Below, in pieces: positions 17,194-29,195 of a stretch of DNA of 64,000 nt. The notes beneath the pieces were generated by a model that did not search any database, was not told the DNA's origin, and saw only the letters and a list, made by a program, of their open reading frames with translations. The stretch is from assembly GCA_046262935.1 (NCBI GenBank), contig JBHELT010000060.1, positions 22,276 to 86,275 of the forward strand. Reading direction: 5' to 3'. This DNA is from JBHELT01 sp046262935. Its GTDB lineage: Bacteria; Actinomycetota; CADDZG01; JAHWKV01. Within the stretch, counting starts at the first letter, position 1. Each line of letters starts with the position of its first letter. The position numbers and the translations under genes are program-made.

Positions 17194-17872
17194 ATGAAGA
17201 GACCTTGGTTCATCGGCCTTGCAATAACTCTTATCCTGCTTGGCTTTGGCGCGTACGGGATCATTGTTTTCCGTGGCGAGAGCTCTCCCTTCGAGATGCA
17301 CTCCATGGGCTCGGACCAAGGAAGAAGGGGCGAGCGGCCCAACATCGGATCACCCGACAGTCATCGAAGCCGACTATCGAGACGGGCAGGCATTCACTTA
17401 CCAGCTCGGGTTCTCCAACACCAGTTCCAGGCCGGTTCGGATCGTCAAGATCGGTGAAGAGTCGCCACGCTACTCCTTGTTAAGGCCCTACGCGTACATG
17501 TTGGCCGACTCGCGGTTCGGGGGCATCCGCTACGGTGGTTCGGTAGGTGCGAAAGACCTCGAGTCCGAAGGCGCTCTGCGGCCCTTCGCCCCATTCACGA
17601 TTCGACCGGGGGAGAATGTCGAGGTCGTGGTCAACGCGCGCTTTGGATCTTGTGAATTCAATGCCCGCGGTGCTAGCTCGACCCAAGTAGCGGTGCCGAT
17701 CTTCTTCAAGGTCCTTGGGTTTACTCGCAGGCAGGACTTGGATTTCACGGAGCCGGTAAAGGTTGTCTCGCCCGAGGCTTGTCCGCGACCGGGGCCTGCA
17801 CGACCAACACAAACGCCTTCTCCTCACAGGCAGAAACTGCCGGCTAAGATAGGACCTACCCCCACCGCCTGA
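17194..17872 (+). pseudogene. Membrane-anchored beta-domain protein, apparently frameshifted
   Basis: An ATG at 17194 opens MKRPWFIGLAITLILLGFGA, an N-terminal membrane anchor, but that frame soon becomes nonsense. The next frame (17240-17872) carries a coherent beta-rich domain (FTYQLGFSNTSSRPVRIVKI, then FTIRPGENVEVVVNARF) ending in a Pro/Thr-rich tail. Joining them needs one extra-base correction around 17318-17340, near an AAGGGG run. Together they give a plausible ~225-residue extracytoplasmic protein of unknown function. It could be a true frameshift mutation, a sequencing error, or translational frameshifting. Confidence 0.55.
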
Positions 17873-17923
17873 CCTCGGGCTGAGCCACCCTTATCGGCAG
17901 CCAGCGTCATAATGGGCGCTCGT

Positions 17924-20635
<2,712 letters not shown>

Positions 20636-21749
20636 ATGTTCGACGACCTCGGCTCGCTGATCGCCGATATCACTCGCCAGCTCACCGACGTTAAGGAGTT
20701 CCTTTGACGTCGATTCCAAACGCCTAAGAGCCAAAGAACTCTCTGAACTCGTAGCCGACCCAGCCTTTTGGGACAACCAGACCCACGCGAAGCGCACGAT
20801 GTCCGAGTTGTCGCGCGTCGAAGACGACGTGAAGGCCTACGAAGCTTTGGCTGTCAAGCTGTCCGACGCCGAGGTTCTTTGGCAGCTCGCAACCGAAGAG
20901 CAAGATCGAGACTCGTACGACGAGGCAGTGATGGTCCTTGGCGAATTAGAAAAGAAGGTTGCGGCTCTAGAGATCCTCACACTGCTGTCGGGTGAGTACG
21001 ACGATCACGATGCCATCGCCAGTTTGCATGCAGGTGAAGGCGGAACCGAATCGTGCGATTGGGCAGCGATGTTGTTGCGCATGTTCACCAGATGGGCCGA
21101 GCGCAAGGGCTTTGAGATCGAGGTCCTCGATCTGCTGCCTGGCGAAGAAGCAGGAGTCAAGCAGGCGACTTTCACTTTGAAGGGGCGGTTCGCCTACGGA
21201 TTGCTTTCAACCGAGAAGGGCGTGCACCGTTTGGTTCGGATCTCTCCTTTCGATTCGTCGAGCAGGCGACACACATCGTTCGCAAGCCTCGATGTCATCC
21301 CTGCCATCGAACAGGACGAAGCGCCCGAGATCGATCAGTCGGACCTAAGGATCGATATCTACCGGTCGGGGGGGCCGGGAGGCCAGTCGGTTAACACCAC
21401 CGATTCGGCTGTGCGCATCACTCATCTGCCCACAGGCATAGTTGTCGCCGTGCAGAATGAAAGGTCGCAGCTTCAGAACAAGGCAGTCGCGATGACCATC
21501 CTTGCGGCCCGTCTAGCAGAGCGAACGCGGCTGGACCGTCAGAAAGAATTAGATGAGATCCGCGGCGACCAGATGGAGATCGGATTCGGCTCGCAGATCA
21601 GGTCTTATGTTCTGCATCCTTACCAGATGGTCAAAGACCGCAGGACCGACCATGAAACCGGCAACGTCGATGCTGTACTAGATGGTGACATCGATGACTT
21701 CATCGCTGCCGAGTTGCGCAGGAGGAAGTCGTCGGCTAACGCCGGCTGA
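20636..21749 (+). CDS. prfB: Peptide chain release factor 2, with programmed +1 frameshift
   Basis: Terminates translation at UGA/UAA. The zero frame starts at ATG 20636, directly after the secA stop, and reads 23 codons to an in-frame TGA at 20705-20707. A +1 shift there continues as DVDSKRLRAKELSELV to 21749, giving 370 residues. The site is the classical CTT TGA C, with an AAGGAG Shine-Dalgarno-like element (20693-20698) three bases upstream, the autoregulatory arrangement known from E. coli. The tripeptide SPF in RISPFDSS and the catalytic GGQ in GGPGGQSVN identify RF2. Confidence 0.95.
20693..20708 (+). promoter_or_regulatory. prfB programmed frameshift signal
   Basis: AAGGAG, TTC, then CTT TGA C. 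The internal SD-like hexamer pairs with 16S rRNA in the translating ribosome and stimulates slippage on CTT when RF2 is scarce. Only the +1 frame gives conserved RF2 sequence downstream. Confidence 0.93.
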
Positions 21750-21755
21750 CCGCTG

Positions 21756-22697
21756 TCACCCGATAAGACTTAGTGCTGCTTTGGCGATGTCGCTCGATGT
21801 GATCTTTGCCTTCTCGAACAACTGAGCCGGTTGGCCCGAAGTTGAGTATTCATCGCCGACATTCACATAGGCCATCTTTACGGGTGCCTCTTCTGTCACC
21901 ACTTGTGCAACCGCAGATCCGAGGCCCCCATGCGAGAAATGTTCTTCGGCAACTACGATGCGCCCCGTTTGCGTTGCGGCAGAGATGATCGCCTCGCGAT
22001 CGATGGGCTTGATCGTGTGCATGTCGATCACGCGCGCCTGGGTTCCTTGCGCAGAAAGATCGTCTGCCGCCTCAAGGGCTTCGGCCACCATAAGGCCGCA
22101 GGCGATTATGGTGACGTCATCGCCCTCACGGACCGTAACCGACCTGCCGAGGACGAGATCGGGGATAGTTGCGTAGATCTCTGGGGATTCGGGTCTGGCC
22201 GTTCTCATGTAGACGGGACCAACGTGCTCGATCATGGCTTTCGTCAGGGCTTTTGCCGAATTCGCGTCCGAAGGGATGACGACCGTGAACCCACCAAGGG
22301 CCGACGCGAGCGCTATATCTTCGATAGCCATCTGCGATGGTCCGTCTTCGCCGGCAGAGATCCCACCATGCGACCCAACCAACTTCGCGTTCAGACCTGG
22401 AAAAGCGATGCTCATCCGGATCTGGTCGTAAGCGTTGCATAGCAAGAAGCATGCGAAGCTCGCGATCACGGGGATCTTGCCGCTGGCCGCCAGCCCCGCT
22501 CCCATCCCAACCAGGTTCGATTCTGCGATCCCAACGTTCCAGGCACGGTCGGGGAACAACTCTTGAAACTTCTTCGTGCGGGTTGATTCCAGGACATCAC
22601 CGTCGACAACAACCACATGGGTGTTGGTCGCTCCGATCTCAGCGAGGGCTTCGCCGAACGCGTCGCGCGTTGCCGCGGACATCTTACGTTCGCCCAT
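21756..22697 (-). CDS. Transketolase, C-terminal subunit
   Basis: 313 residues equivalent to the pyrimidine-binding and C-terminal domains of transketolase (split form). Visible: DGDVLESTRTKKF, the ThDP-activating Glu region GIAESNLVGMGAGLA, HGGISAGEDGPSQMAIEDIA, and EEHFSHGGLGSAVAQ. Its start overlaps the N-terminal subunit stop (TGATG), so the two are translationally coupled and form an alpha2beta2-type enzyme of the pentose phosphate route. Confidence 0.9.
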   Translation of the reverse strand: MGERKMSAATRDAFGEALAEIGATNTHVVVVDGDVLESTRTKKFQELFPDRAWNVGIAESNLVGMGAGLAASGKIPVIASFACFLLCNAYDQIRMSIAFPGLNAKLVGSHGGISAGEDGPSQMAIEDIALASALGGFTVVIPSDANSAKALTKAMIEHVGPVYMRTARPESPEIYATIPDLVLGRSVTVREGDDVTIIACGLMVAEALEAADDLSAQGTQARVIDMHTIKPIDREAIISAATQTGRIVVAEEHFSHGGLGSAVAQVVTEEAPVKMAYVNVGDEYSTSGQPAQLFEKAKITSSDIAKAALSLIG

Positions 22698-23533
22698 CAG
22701 TAACCACCGAGCCCTTTGTCGATATCGGCAAGAGCTTCATCGAGTTTGTCTGCCGGGATCGGCTTTCCGTGGAAGTTGCCCTGCTCTTCGATGAAACGCA
22801 CGCCTTTGCCCTTAACCGTCTTAGCAAGGATCGCTTGAGGTTGCCCGACGGAGCCTCTTGCCCAGTCGAACGCCTTGATGACCTCACCCATCGAGTGTCC
22901 GTCGATCTCGGTCACGTCCCACTTGAAAGCCCGCAGTTTCTCGGCCAAAGGGTCGAGATTTTCGATCTGGTTCACCGCACCGGTCTGCTGGTAACCGTTG
23001 CGGTCGATGATCAAGGTGATGTTGTCGATCTCGTGATCGCCTGCGAACATGGCCGCCTCCCAAACCTGACCTTCCTGGGTTTCACCATCACCCTGCAACA
23101 CGTAGATGCGTGAATCGCGTCCATCGAGCCGCGCAGCGAGTGCATGGCCAAGTCCAACCGAAAGACCCTGGCCGAGCGATCCGGTTGAGGCTTCGACTCC
23201 GGGCAATCTCTTCATGTTTGGGTGGCCTTCAAGTGGCGAACCGAACTTGCGGAGCGACATCAGGTCTTCTATCGGGAAGTAGCCTGCTTCAGCGAGAAGG
23301 GCGTAAAGCAGGGGAGAGGCGTGCCCCTTCGAGAGGATGAACTTGTCGCGATCTTCCCATTGGGGGCGCTTCGGGTCGTAGCGCAGGACATCGCCGAAAT
23401 AAAGGACGGTCCCCAGTTCCACGGCCGAAAGGGAGCTAGAAGGGTGACCCGACTTCGCTTCGGTTGTGGACGTGACAATGTGCTTTCGGATCGTTTTTGC
23501 GATCCGCTCTAGTTCTTCGATCGGGCGCGGCAT
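22697..23533 (-). CDS. Transketolase, N-terminal subunit
   Basis: 278 residues carrying the thiamine diphosphate domain: TEAKSGHPSSSLSAVELG, ILSKGHASPLLYALL, PGVEASTGSLGQGLSVGLG, and the metal/ThDP motif GDGETQEGQVWEAAMFAG. Begins at ATG 23533 and is followed by the C-terminal subunit with a one-base-overlap TGATG junction. Confidence 0.92.
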   Translation of the reverse strand: MPRPIEELERIAKTIRKHIVTSTTEAKSGHPSSSLSAVELGTVLYFGDVLRYDPKRPQWEDRDKFILSKGHASPLLYALLAEAGYFPIEDLMSLRKFGSPLEGHPNMKRLPGVEASTGSLGQGLSVGLGHALAARLDGRDSRIYVLQGDGETQEGQVWEAAMFAGDHEIDNITLIIDRNGYQQTGAVNQIENLDPLAEKLRAFKWDVTEIDGHSMGEVIKAFDWARGSVGQPQAILAKTVKGKGVRFIEEQGNFHGKPIPADKLDEALADIDKGLGGY

Positions 23534-24019
23534 GACTTATTCCTATCATGTCCTGGGGCCTTCGTTCTCGTCAGACTGTCTTCACAGAAAGCGTGGGCAG
23601 AAAGTCTCGAAACACTCATGGGGCAGCAGGCGCGCGGGGAACTCACGCTTGATGGACTCAGACAGTTGCAAGCTCTTTCGATCGGCAACGAGCTTCGGAC
23701 ATTGATGGGTTATGGGCGCAACCGCTGCATCCATCCGCAGGTTCGTCCTTAGAGAGTGAGCGCGGTGGTTCGGTCGCGTTTTCGCTGCCTGGCGCCGATC
23801 TGGATCGCGACGCTTACGGACCGTCTGGTCAAATGTGGTCTTTATGACACTGATCACCCTCCATCTTCCATGGTGAGAAATGGGACGAATCGAACCGTTC
23901 GGTAGATCCGGGTGTTGCGCCGGTGATGCGTGCTAACATCTGACAAGTGAGCCGTGAGGCTCTTTTTTCATATGGCCCAATTCCGAGGCCTTGGTACCCG
24001 AAGGGGTTTATATAGAGAC
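23534..24019. other. Intergenic region between transketolase and ftsE
   Basis: Almost 490 bases with no convincing gene. One plus-strand frame ending at 23752 reads sensibly over about 58 codons (for example ESLETLMGQQARGELTLDGL), but has no normal start codon except an internal ATG at 23618, so it may be a gene relic. An intrinsic terminator lies at 23949-23968. Confidence 0.4.
23949..23968 (+). terminator. Intrinsic terminator in the ftsE leader
   Basis: GAGCC (23949-23953), loop GTGA, GGCTC (23958-23962), then six Ts. It lies 51 bases before the ftsE start on the same strand. It either ends a short upstream transcript or acts as an attenuator for ftsEX. Confidence 0.7.
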
Positions 24020-24712
24020 ATGATCCGTCTCGAAAACGTAAGTAAGGTCTACAAAGATTCTGTTGTCGCGTTGCGCGATGTATCAGCCGACATCCTCAAA
24101 GAGGAGTTCGTGTTCTTGGTCGGGCCCTCCGGTTCGGGCAAGTCAACCTTCATGAGGCTGCTTCTGAAGGAGGAGGTCCCCAACGAGGGCCGCATCTACG
24201 TTGCCGGCAAAGACATCAACCAACTGCCTAATTGGCGCGTGCCGTATCTCAGGCGCAACATCGGGTGTGTCTTTCAAGACTTCAAACTTCTGACGAACAA
24301 AACCGTCGCCGAGAACGTTGCTTTCGCCCTCGAAGTCATAGGCCGCCCGCGCCACGTGATCGAAGAGAGGGTTCCCGAGATGGTTGATCTGGTTGGCCTT
24401 TCAGACAAACTCAACAACCGGCCCGATGAACTCTCTGGCGGCGAGCAGCAACGGGTTTCGATCGCAAGAGCAATGGTCAACAGGCCACCGATCTTGCTGG
24501 CCGACGAGCCGACGGGTAACCTCGACCCAACAACGTCGGCAGACATCATGAAACTTCTTGAGCGCATCAACGAGAGCGGAACCACCGTTGTGATGGCAAC
24601 CCACGATCACACCATCGTAGATTCACTCCGCAAGCGAGTCATAGAACTCGAGAACGGCAAGATCGTTCGTGACCAAGACCGCGGCGTGTACGGCATGGGG
24701 ACGAGTAACTGA
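24020..24712 (+). CDS. ftsE: Cell division ATP-binding protein FtsE
   Basis: ATPase of the FtsEX complex that activates peptidoglycan hydrolysis at the septum. 230 residues from ATG 24020 (MIRLENVSKVYKDS). Walker A GPSGSGKST, Q-loop FQDFKLL, signature LSGGEQQR, Walker B ILLADEPTGNLDP and the switch His in VMATHDH are all present. An extended frame to 23954 runs into the terminator region and is unlikely. Overlaps ftsX by one base. Confidence 0.95.
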   Translation: MIRLENVSKVYKDSVVALRDVSADILKEEFVFLVGPSGSGKSTFMRLLLKEEVPNEGRIYVAGKDINQLPNWRVPYLRRNIGCVFQDFKLLTNKTVAENVAFALEVIGRPRHVIEERVPEMVDLVGLSDKLNNRPDELSGGEQQRVSIARAMVNRPPILLADEPTGNLDPTTSADIMKLLERINESGTTVVMATHDHTIVDSLRKRVIELENGKIVRDQDRGVYGMGTSN

Positions 24713-25593
24713 TGGCACTAAGAGCTGGTTATTTCGTTGGAGAGACTTTTTCGAATCTGCGCAGGAATCTGCTTATGACGCTTGCCGCAGTTACCACCGT
24801 TACGGTGAGTTTGTTCCTACTCGGTGGAGTGATGCTGCTCGGCGACATGGTTCGAAGAGCGGTTGGCAGTTGGGAAGGCAAAGTAGAGCTCAATGTTTTC
24901 CTTCGAGATCAGATAACGCCGGAGCAGACCAAAGACCTAGGTGCGGCGATCACCGGTATGCCCGAGGTTCAGCGTGTCTTTTATGAATCCAAGGCGCAAG
25001 CGTTCACTGAATACAAAAGGATGTTCGCCGAACAACCGGCACTCATCGATAATGTCGATGCCGACGCGCTCCCAGCCTCTTACCGGATCAAACTCAAGAA
25101 CGCCAACACTGCCGAGGCTGTCGCCAGCCGCTTGCAAGGCCGCCCCGGCGTCGATCAAGTCACTTTCGGGGGAGATACCGTTAAGAAACTGCTGAAGCTG
25201 ACCGGACTCGTGAGAACGTTCATAGTCGGGCTCATCGGCCTGCTGCTCGTTGCAGCCACCATGTTGATCGCCAACACCATCAGGCTTGCTATCTATGCGC
25301 GAAGAAGAGAGATAGGGATCATGAAACTCGTTGGAGCAACCAACTGGTTCATCAGGGTGCCTTTCATACTCGAGGGAGTGGCCGAGGCAGTGGTTGGAGC
25401 AGCCGTTGCGTCTGCCATCATCTTTGCGGTCAAGGCCCTCTTTTTGGATCCAGCCCAAAAACACATAGTGTGGATCCCGCTAACGGTTGGAATCGCAGTG
25501 ATCCTCAAGATCTTTGCAACGCTCTCGGCAGTTGGCGTGGTGATAGGCGGTATCGGATCCACGCTGGCGCTTCGAAGGTTCCTCGAAGTCTGA
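24712..25593 (+). CDS. ftsX: Cell division permease-like protein FtsX
   Basis: 293 residues. An N-terminal cytoplasmic segment and first membrane helix (VTVSLFLLGGVMLLGDMV) are followed by a ~130-residue extracellular domain (KVELNVFLRDQITPEQ onward) and three C-terminal helices. Forms the membrane part of FtsEX. The extracellular loop should contact the coiled-coil M23 protein encoded 94 bases downstream. Confidence 0.93.
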   Translation: MALRAGYFVGETFSNLRRNLLMTLAAVTTVTVSLFLLGGVMLLGDMVRRAVGSWEGKVELNVFLRDQITPEQTKDLGAAITGMPEVQRVFYESKAQAFTEYKRMFAEQPALIDNVDADALPASYRIKLKNANTAEAVASRLQGRPGVDQVTFGGDTVKKLLKLTGLVRTFIVGLIGLLLVAATMLIANTIRLAIYARRREIGIMKLVGATNWFIRVPFILEGVAEAVVGAAVASAIIFAVKALFLDPAQKHIVWIPLTVGIAVILKIFATLSAVGVVIGGIGSTLALRRFLEV

Positions 25594-25686
25594 CGCTCAA
25601 GGGTGGTGCCAACCCGGCCGATTATCCGGTATTGGGCATTTTGTGAATTACTTTGCCAGGAGTAAACTACTGTTACAGGAACGATT

Positions 25687-26904
25687 TTGAGTAATCCATT
25701 GAGGCGTTGGACGATCCTCCTCGTGGTCTCAGCGCTGCTGGGCCAGGGTTTGATTCAAGCCGCCCAGGGGGCCACGTCCCCAACTCAGCGCCAGACACAG
25801 ATCGACCAACAGAAGCGAGACCTCCAGCAAAAGATCAAGGTCGCCGACGAGCAGGCAACGGCCCTTACCCGTCAGATCGAGGCTTCGGACGCCCGCAAGG
25901 CCGACCTGGACCAGCAAAGTGGGCAGTTAACGGCACGGCTCAGAGATGCGGAGCAACGGCTGGTCACAACCGAGAGCGATCTAGGGCTGGCACTCACCGA
26001 TCTTTACTCGGTCGAATCGAGCCTCACGACGACGCTCGACAAGGCCGACGTTCTTCGCCAACAGACATCCGGCCGCTCCCGCCAGATATACGAAGCCGGT
26101 GGGATAGGTATGTACGCGGCCCTGCTCGTGGGAGCCGGGACATTTCGAGATTTCGTTTCGCGCCTTGGTTTCGTAGCGAAGGTCTTAACCGCTGACCAAG
26201 ACAGGATCGACGGGATCGAGCACCTGACCACCCAACTCAAAGACAACCGCGACCAGGTGATCCAGCGCAAGACCGACATAACCCAGAAGAAGACCGCGAT
26301 CGAAACCGAACGTGCCAGCATCTCCGATCTCCAACAGCAGGTGATCGACAACCGCCGAGCGGTGGTTGCCGAGATCGCGACAAGACAGCGACTCTTAAGC
26401 AAGGTCCAGGCAGACAAGGCGTCTTACCTCAAGCAGGTAGCCCAACTCGCAGCGGAGTCGCGATCGATCGCAGCGCTTCTAAGATCTCGTCAACGAGGTC
26501 AGGTTTTCCAGGCTGGCATCGGCAAGAACCTTGCCTGGCCAACAACGGGTTCGGTCACGTCGCCGTTCGGATGGCGCATCCATCCAATCTTTGGTGATCG
26601 CAGGCTTCACACAGGGGTAGACATCGGTGCCCCCTACGGTCAAGCGGTGGTTGCGGCGGCGGCGGGGACCGTGATCTCGGTTTCGAACCAAGGCGGTTAT
26701 GGCCTTTCGGTTGTCATCGACCACGGCGGCGCTTTAGCGACGCTTTACGCTCATCTGTCGGCCACTTCTGTTTCGGTCGGTCAGCAAGTTGCTCGCGGCG
26801 CCCGGGTAGCTTCGGTTGGGTGCTCGGGTTACTGCACCGGCCCCCACCTGCATTATGAAACGCGAGTCAATGGCGAACCCGTCGACCCGATGGGCTTCTA
26901 CTAA
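25687..26904 (+). CDS. Murein hydrolase activator/M23 peptidase with coiled coil (EnvC/RipC-like partner of FtsEX)
   Basis: 405 residues from TTG 25687, with AGGAA upstream. An export signal (WTILLVVSALLGQGLIQAAQ) is followed by a long coiled coil (about 35-270) and a LytM/M23 domain (about 285-405). The zinc ligands are intact, HTGVDIG and HLHYE, so unlike EnvC itself the domain may be catalytically active. Coiled-coil proteins encoded after ftsEX are the hydrolase partners that FtsX gates. Confidence 0.88.
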   Translation: MSNPLRRWTILLVVSALLGQGLIQAAQGATSPTQRQTQIDQQKRDLQQKIKVADEQATALTRQIEASDARKADLDQQSGQLTARLRDAEQRLVTTESDLGLALTDLYSVESSLTTTLDKADVLRQQTSGRSRQIYEAGGIGMYAALLVGAGTFRDFVSRLGFVAKVLTADQDRIDGIEHLTTQLKDNRDQVIQRKTDITQKKTAIETERASISDLQQQVIDNRRAVVAEIATRQRLLSKVQADKASYLKQVAQLAAESRSIAALLRSRQRGQVFQAGIGKNLAWPTTGSVTSPFGWRIHPIFGDRRLHTGVDIGAPYGQAVVAAAAGTVISVSNQGGYGLSVVIDHGGALATLYAHLSATSVSVGQQVARGARVASVGCSGYCTGPHLHYETRVNGEPVDPMGFY

Positions 26905-26943
26905 CCCGTCAACTAATGTTGGTTTCGGGCCGATAATCATGCG

Positions 26944-27900
26944 ATGGACAGACGCGCTGCGGTAGAGGCTCTCCAAAGGCTTGTCGCGAACGTCGAAACC
27001 GTTATCACCGCTAAGCGAGAGGTCATCGAGGCCTCGGTTCTAGCTCTTGCCGCAGAAGGGCACCTGCTCATCGAGGATGCACCAGGTGTTGGCAAGACCA
27101 TGCTTGCGAAATCCATAGCGAGGTCGATCGACGCAAGTTTCAAGCGTGTGCAGGCGACCCCCGACCTTCTTCCATCGGACATCACTGGCGTTGCGATATT
27201 CGATCAAGTATCCAAGGAGTTCCAGTTCATCCCCGGGCCGATCTTCTCTAACGTCGTTGTTTTAGATGAGATAAACCGAACAACGCCGCGCACACAGGCG
27301 GCGCTGTTGGAAGCGATGGAGGAAAAGCATGTCACGGCCGAAGGTATGACCCGTCCGGTGCCATCGCCATTCTTCGTCATCGCCACTCAGAACCCGCTTG
27401 AATATCACGGCACTTATCCATTACCTGAAGGCCAACTCGATCGCTTCTTGATCGCAACTTCGATGGGCTATCCAGATTCGATCAGCGAGAGAGGCATCGT
27501 CGAGGCACAGTTGCTCGAACACCCCATCGACCGGCTGAACCCGGTCATCTCGCTCAACGACATCGAAGAGATACAGCAACGTGTTCGCGAGACAACCATC
27601 GATTCGATCCTTATCGACTATGTGATTCAGATCGTCGCCGCAACGAGGTCGCATCCCGGCGTGACGCTGGGTGCTGGCCCCCGGGGCTCACTTGGTCTTA
27701 CTCGGGTGGCACAGGCGCGGGCGCTGCTCTTGGGTCGCGACTATGTATTGCCCGACGACATCAAAGCGGTCGCACCGATGGTGCTCGGCCATCGCATCGT
27801 CATGGATCCCCAACTTCGCTCTGGGCCGATGGCTGGGCGCTCACTGATCTCGGCGATCCTAGACAGGACGGCGGTGCCAACTGTCCCAGCGTTACGATGA
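26944..27900 (+). CDS. MoxR-family AAA ATPase
   Basis: 318 residues. Walker A is EDAPGVGKTML, Walker B is VVLDEINRTTPRTQAALLEAMEE, sensor 1 is ATQNPLEYHGTYPLPEGQLDRF, and the C-terminal lid has PRGSLGLTRVAQARALL. MoxR ATPases act as chaperones on complexes that include DUF58/VWA proteins, and the DUF58 gene follows. A GATAAT box lies seven bases before the ATG with no ribosome-binding site, suggesting leaderless transcription. Confidence 0.92.
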   Translation: MDRRAAVEALQRLVANVETVITAKREVIEASVLALAAEGHLLIEDAPGVGKTMLAKSIARSIDASFKRVQATPDLLPSDITGVAIFDQVSKEFQFIPGPIFSNVVVLDEINRTTPRTQAALLEAMEEKHVTAEGMTRPVPSPFFVIATQNPLEYHGTYPLPEGQLDRFLIATSMGYPDSISERGIVEAQLLEHPIDRLNPVISLNDIEEIQQRVRETTIDSILIDYVIQIVAATRSHPGVTLGAGPRGSLGLTRVAQARALLLGRDYVLPDDIKAVAPMVLGHRIVMDPQLRSGPMAGRSLISAILDRTAVPTVPALR

Positions 27901-27918
27901 ATCGATCCGGCTCATCGG

Positions 27919-27942
27919 GGCCCCGCGCGGAGGCCCCGCGCG
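27919..27942. repeat. Short tandem GC-rich repeat
   Basis: GGCCCCGCGCG occurs twice (27919-27929 and 27932-27942) in the 74-base gap between moxR and DUF58. It is flanked by a GATCCGG/CGGATC inverted pair, so the gap can form a strong RNA structure between the two genes. Confidence 0.5.
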
Positions 27943-27974
27943 ACTGCCCCGGCGGGCAAGCGGATCCGGGCTAG

Positions 27975-29195
27975 ATGTACCGGCCGACGAAGAAGGCATT
28001 TAGCCTAACGCTCGGTGCACTGTTGCTCTTCGGAGTTGGGGCCAACGCCGAAGCAGGTTGGCTGTACGTCATGGCAGCAGCTATGGTCGGGGTAGTTATC
28101 GCGGGGCTCATCATCCCGGCGACGTCGCTGCGCAAGCTCACCGTATCGCGGCGTGTGCCCGCCAGAGCGACTGCGGGTGATGACTTGACCGTCATCCTAA
28201 CGATCGAAAATCACTCTAAGACCGCTCGACGCTTGATCGCTGGGAATGATGGATTCCTCGGTGCGAACGATTTCGTCGCCCCGATGGTGGCGCCACTTTC
28301 AAGTTTGGAGTTGCGAACCAACGTGTCGTCCATCAAACGAGGCATCTTCAGTGGGGCCCCCTTAACGCTGAGGAGTGGGGTTCCCTTTGGGATCGCGATC
28401 GCAAGCAGAAAGTTCGGGCTCACCAGTGAGCTCACCGTTCATCCCCGATGGTTCCCGATCCAAAGCTTTCCGTTATTGGAGGCGGCAAGTACTCCCGATG
28501 AGTCATGGCATGAACGCCCAAGACGCGGCGGGGGCATGGACTTCTATGGTCTTCGGGAATACCGGCCGGGAGACAGCGTGCGACATATCCACTGGCGAAA
28601 CAGCGCCAAAGGCGGAAAGTTGCTGGTGCGTGAATACGAAGAACAACCCTCGAGCAGGCTCACGATCATCATCGACAACTCTGTGTCGATCGGCGGGGAC
28701 CCCGCAAACACTTTGGAGGATTCGATCAGCATCGCCGCAAGCCTCGTCATGTATGCCATGCAGTCCGGTCATCCTGTCCAGTTGTTCGCGATCGGTGCGG
28801 GCGGCGACTCTGCGCATCTCTTCGAGCCAACCAGATCGCAGGCCCTCGACTGGTTGTCGTCTTTGCAGATCGAAAGCCGGGGCGATCTGGCACGTTTGGC
28901 CACAGAAGCTTCCACGCAGCTCTTTAGACGTTCGACGAACGTGTTGATCTTTCCGTCGACAGGGCCCGCATCTGCATCAGCAACGACGGCTGTTCGTTTG
29001 GTCCAGCGGCGAGCGGCTCGAGTCATCGGCATCGTCCTCGATGCAAGTTCGTACGATCCCAAGAACAAAGTCGGCCTTTCACGCGACCAACTCTCTTCTT
29101 CGATCGAGTCTCTTAAGGCGGCTCATTGCATCGTTTATCCGATCGACAAAGACAAGGGGATAGCCCAGTGCTTGCGGATGCCGTTGGCGGTTTAA
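27975..29195 (+). CDS. DUF58 domain protein
   Basis: 406 residues. Two N-terminal membrane helices (LTLGALLLFGVGANA and YVMAAAMVGVVIAGLII) are followed by a beta-rich region and the DUF58 core, with the signature YRPGDSVRHIHWRNSAK near residue 197 and a VWA-like segment beginning LTIIIDNSVS. The moxR-DUF58-transglutaminase set is a recurrent actinobacterial operon of unclear function, perhaps in envelope assembly. Confidence 0.88.
   Translation: MYRPTKKAFSLTLGALLLFGVGANAEAGWLYVMAAAMVGVVIAGLIIPATSLRKLTVSRRVPARATAGDDLTVILTIENHSKTARRLIAGNDGFLGANDFVAPMVAPLSSLELRTNVSSIKRGIFSGAPLTLRSGVPFGIAIASRKFGLTSELTVHPRWFPIQSFPLLEAASTPDESWHERPRRGGGMDFYGLREYRPGDSVRHIHWRNSAKGGKLLVREYEEQPSSRLTIIIDNSVSIGGDPANTLEDSISIAASLVMYAMQSGHPVQLFAIGAGGDSAHLFEPTRSQALDWLSSLQIESRGDLARLATEASTQLFRRSTNVLIFPSTGPASASATTAVRLVQRRAARVIGIVLDASSYDPKNKVGLSRDQLSSSIESLKAAHCIVYPIDKDKGIAQCLRMPLAV

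Noticed and set aside
23549..23752. Possible small gene between transketolase and ftsE
   Set aside because: The sensible frame has no usual start and no ribosome-binding site; listed only as a possible relic.
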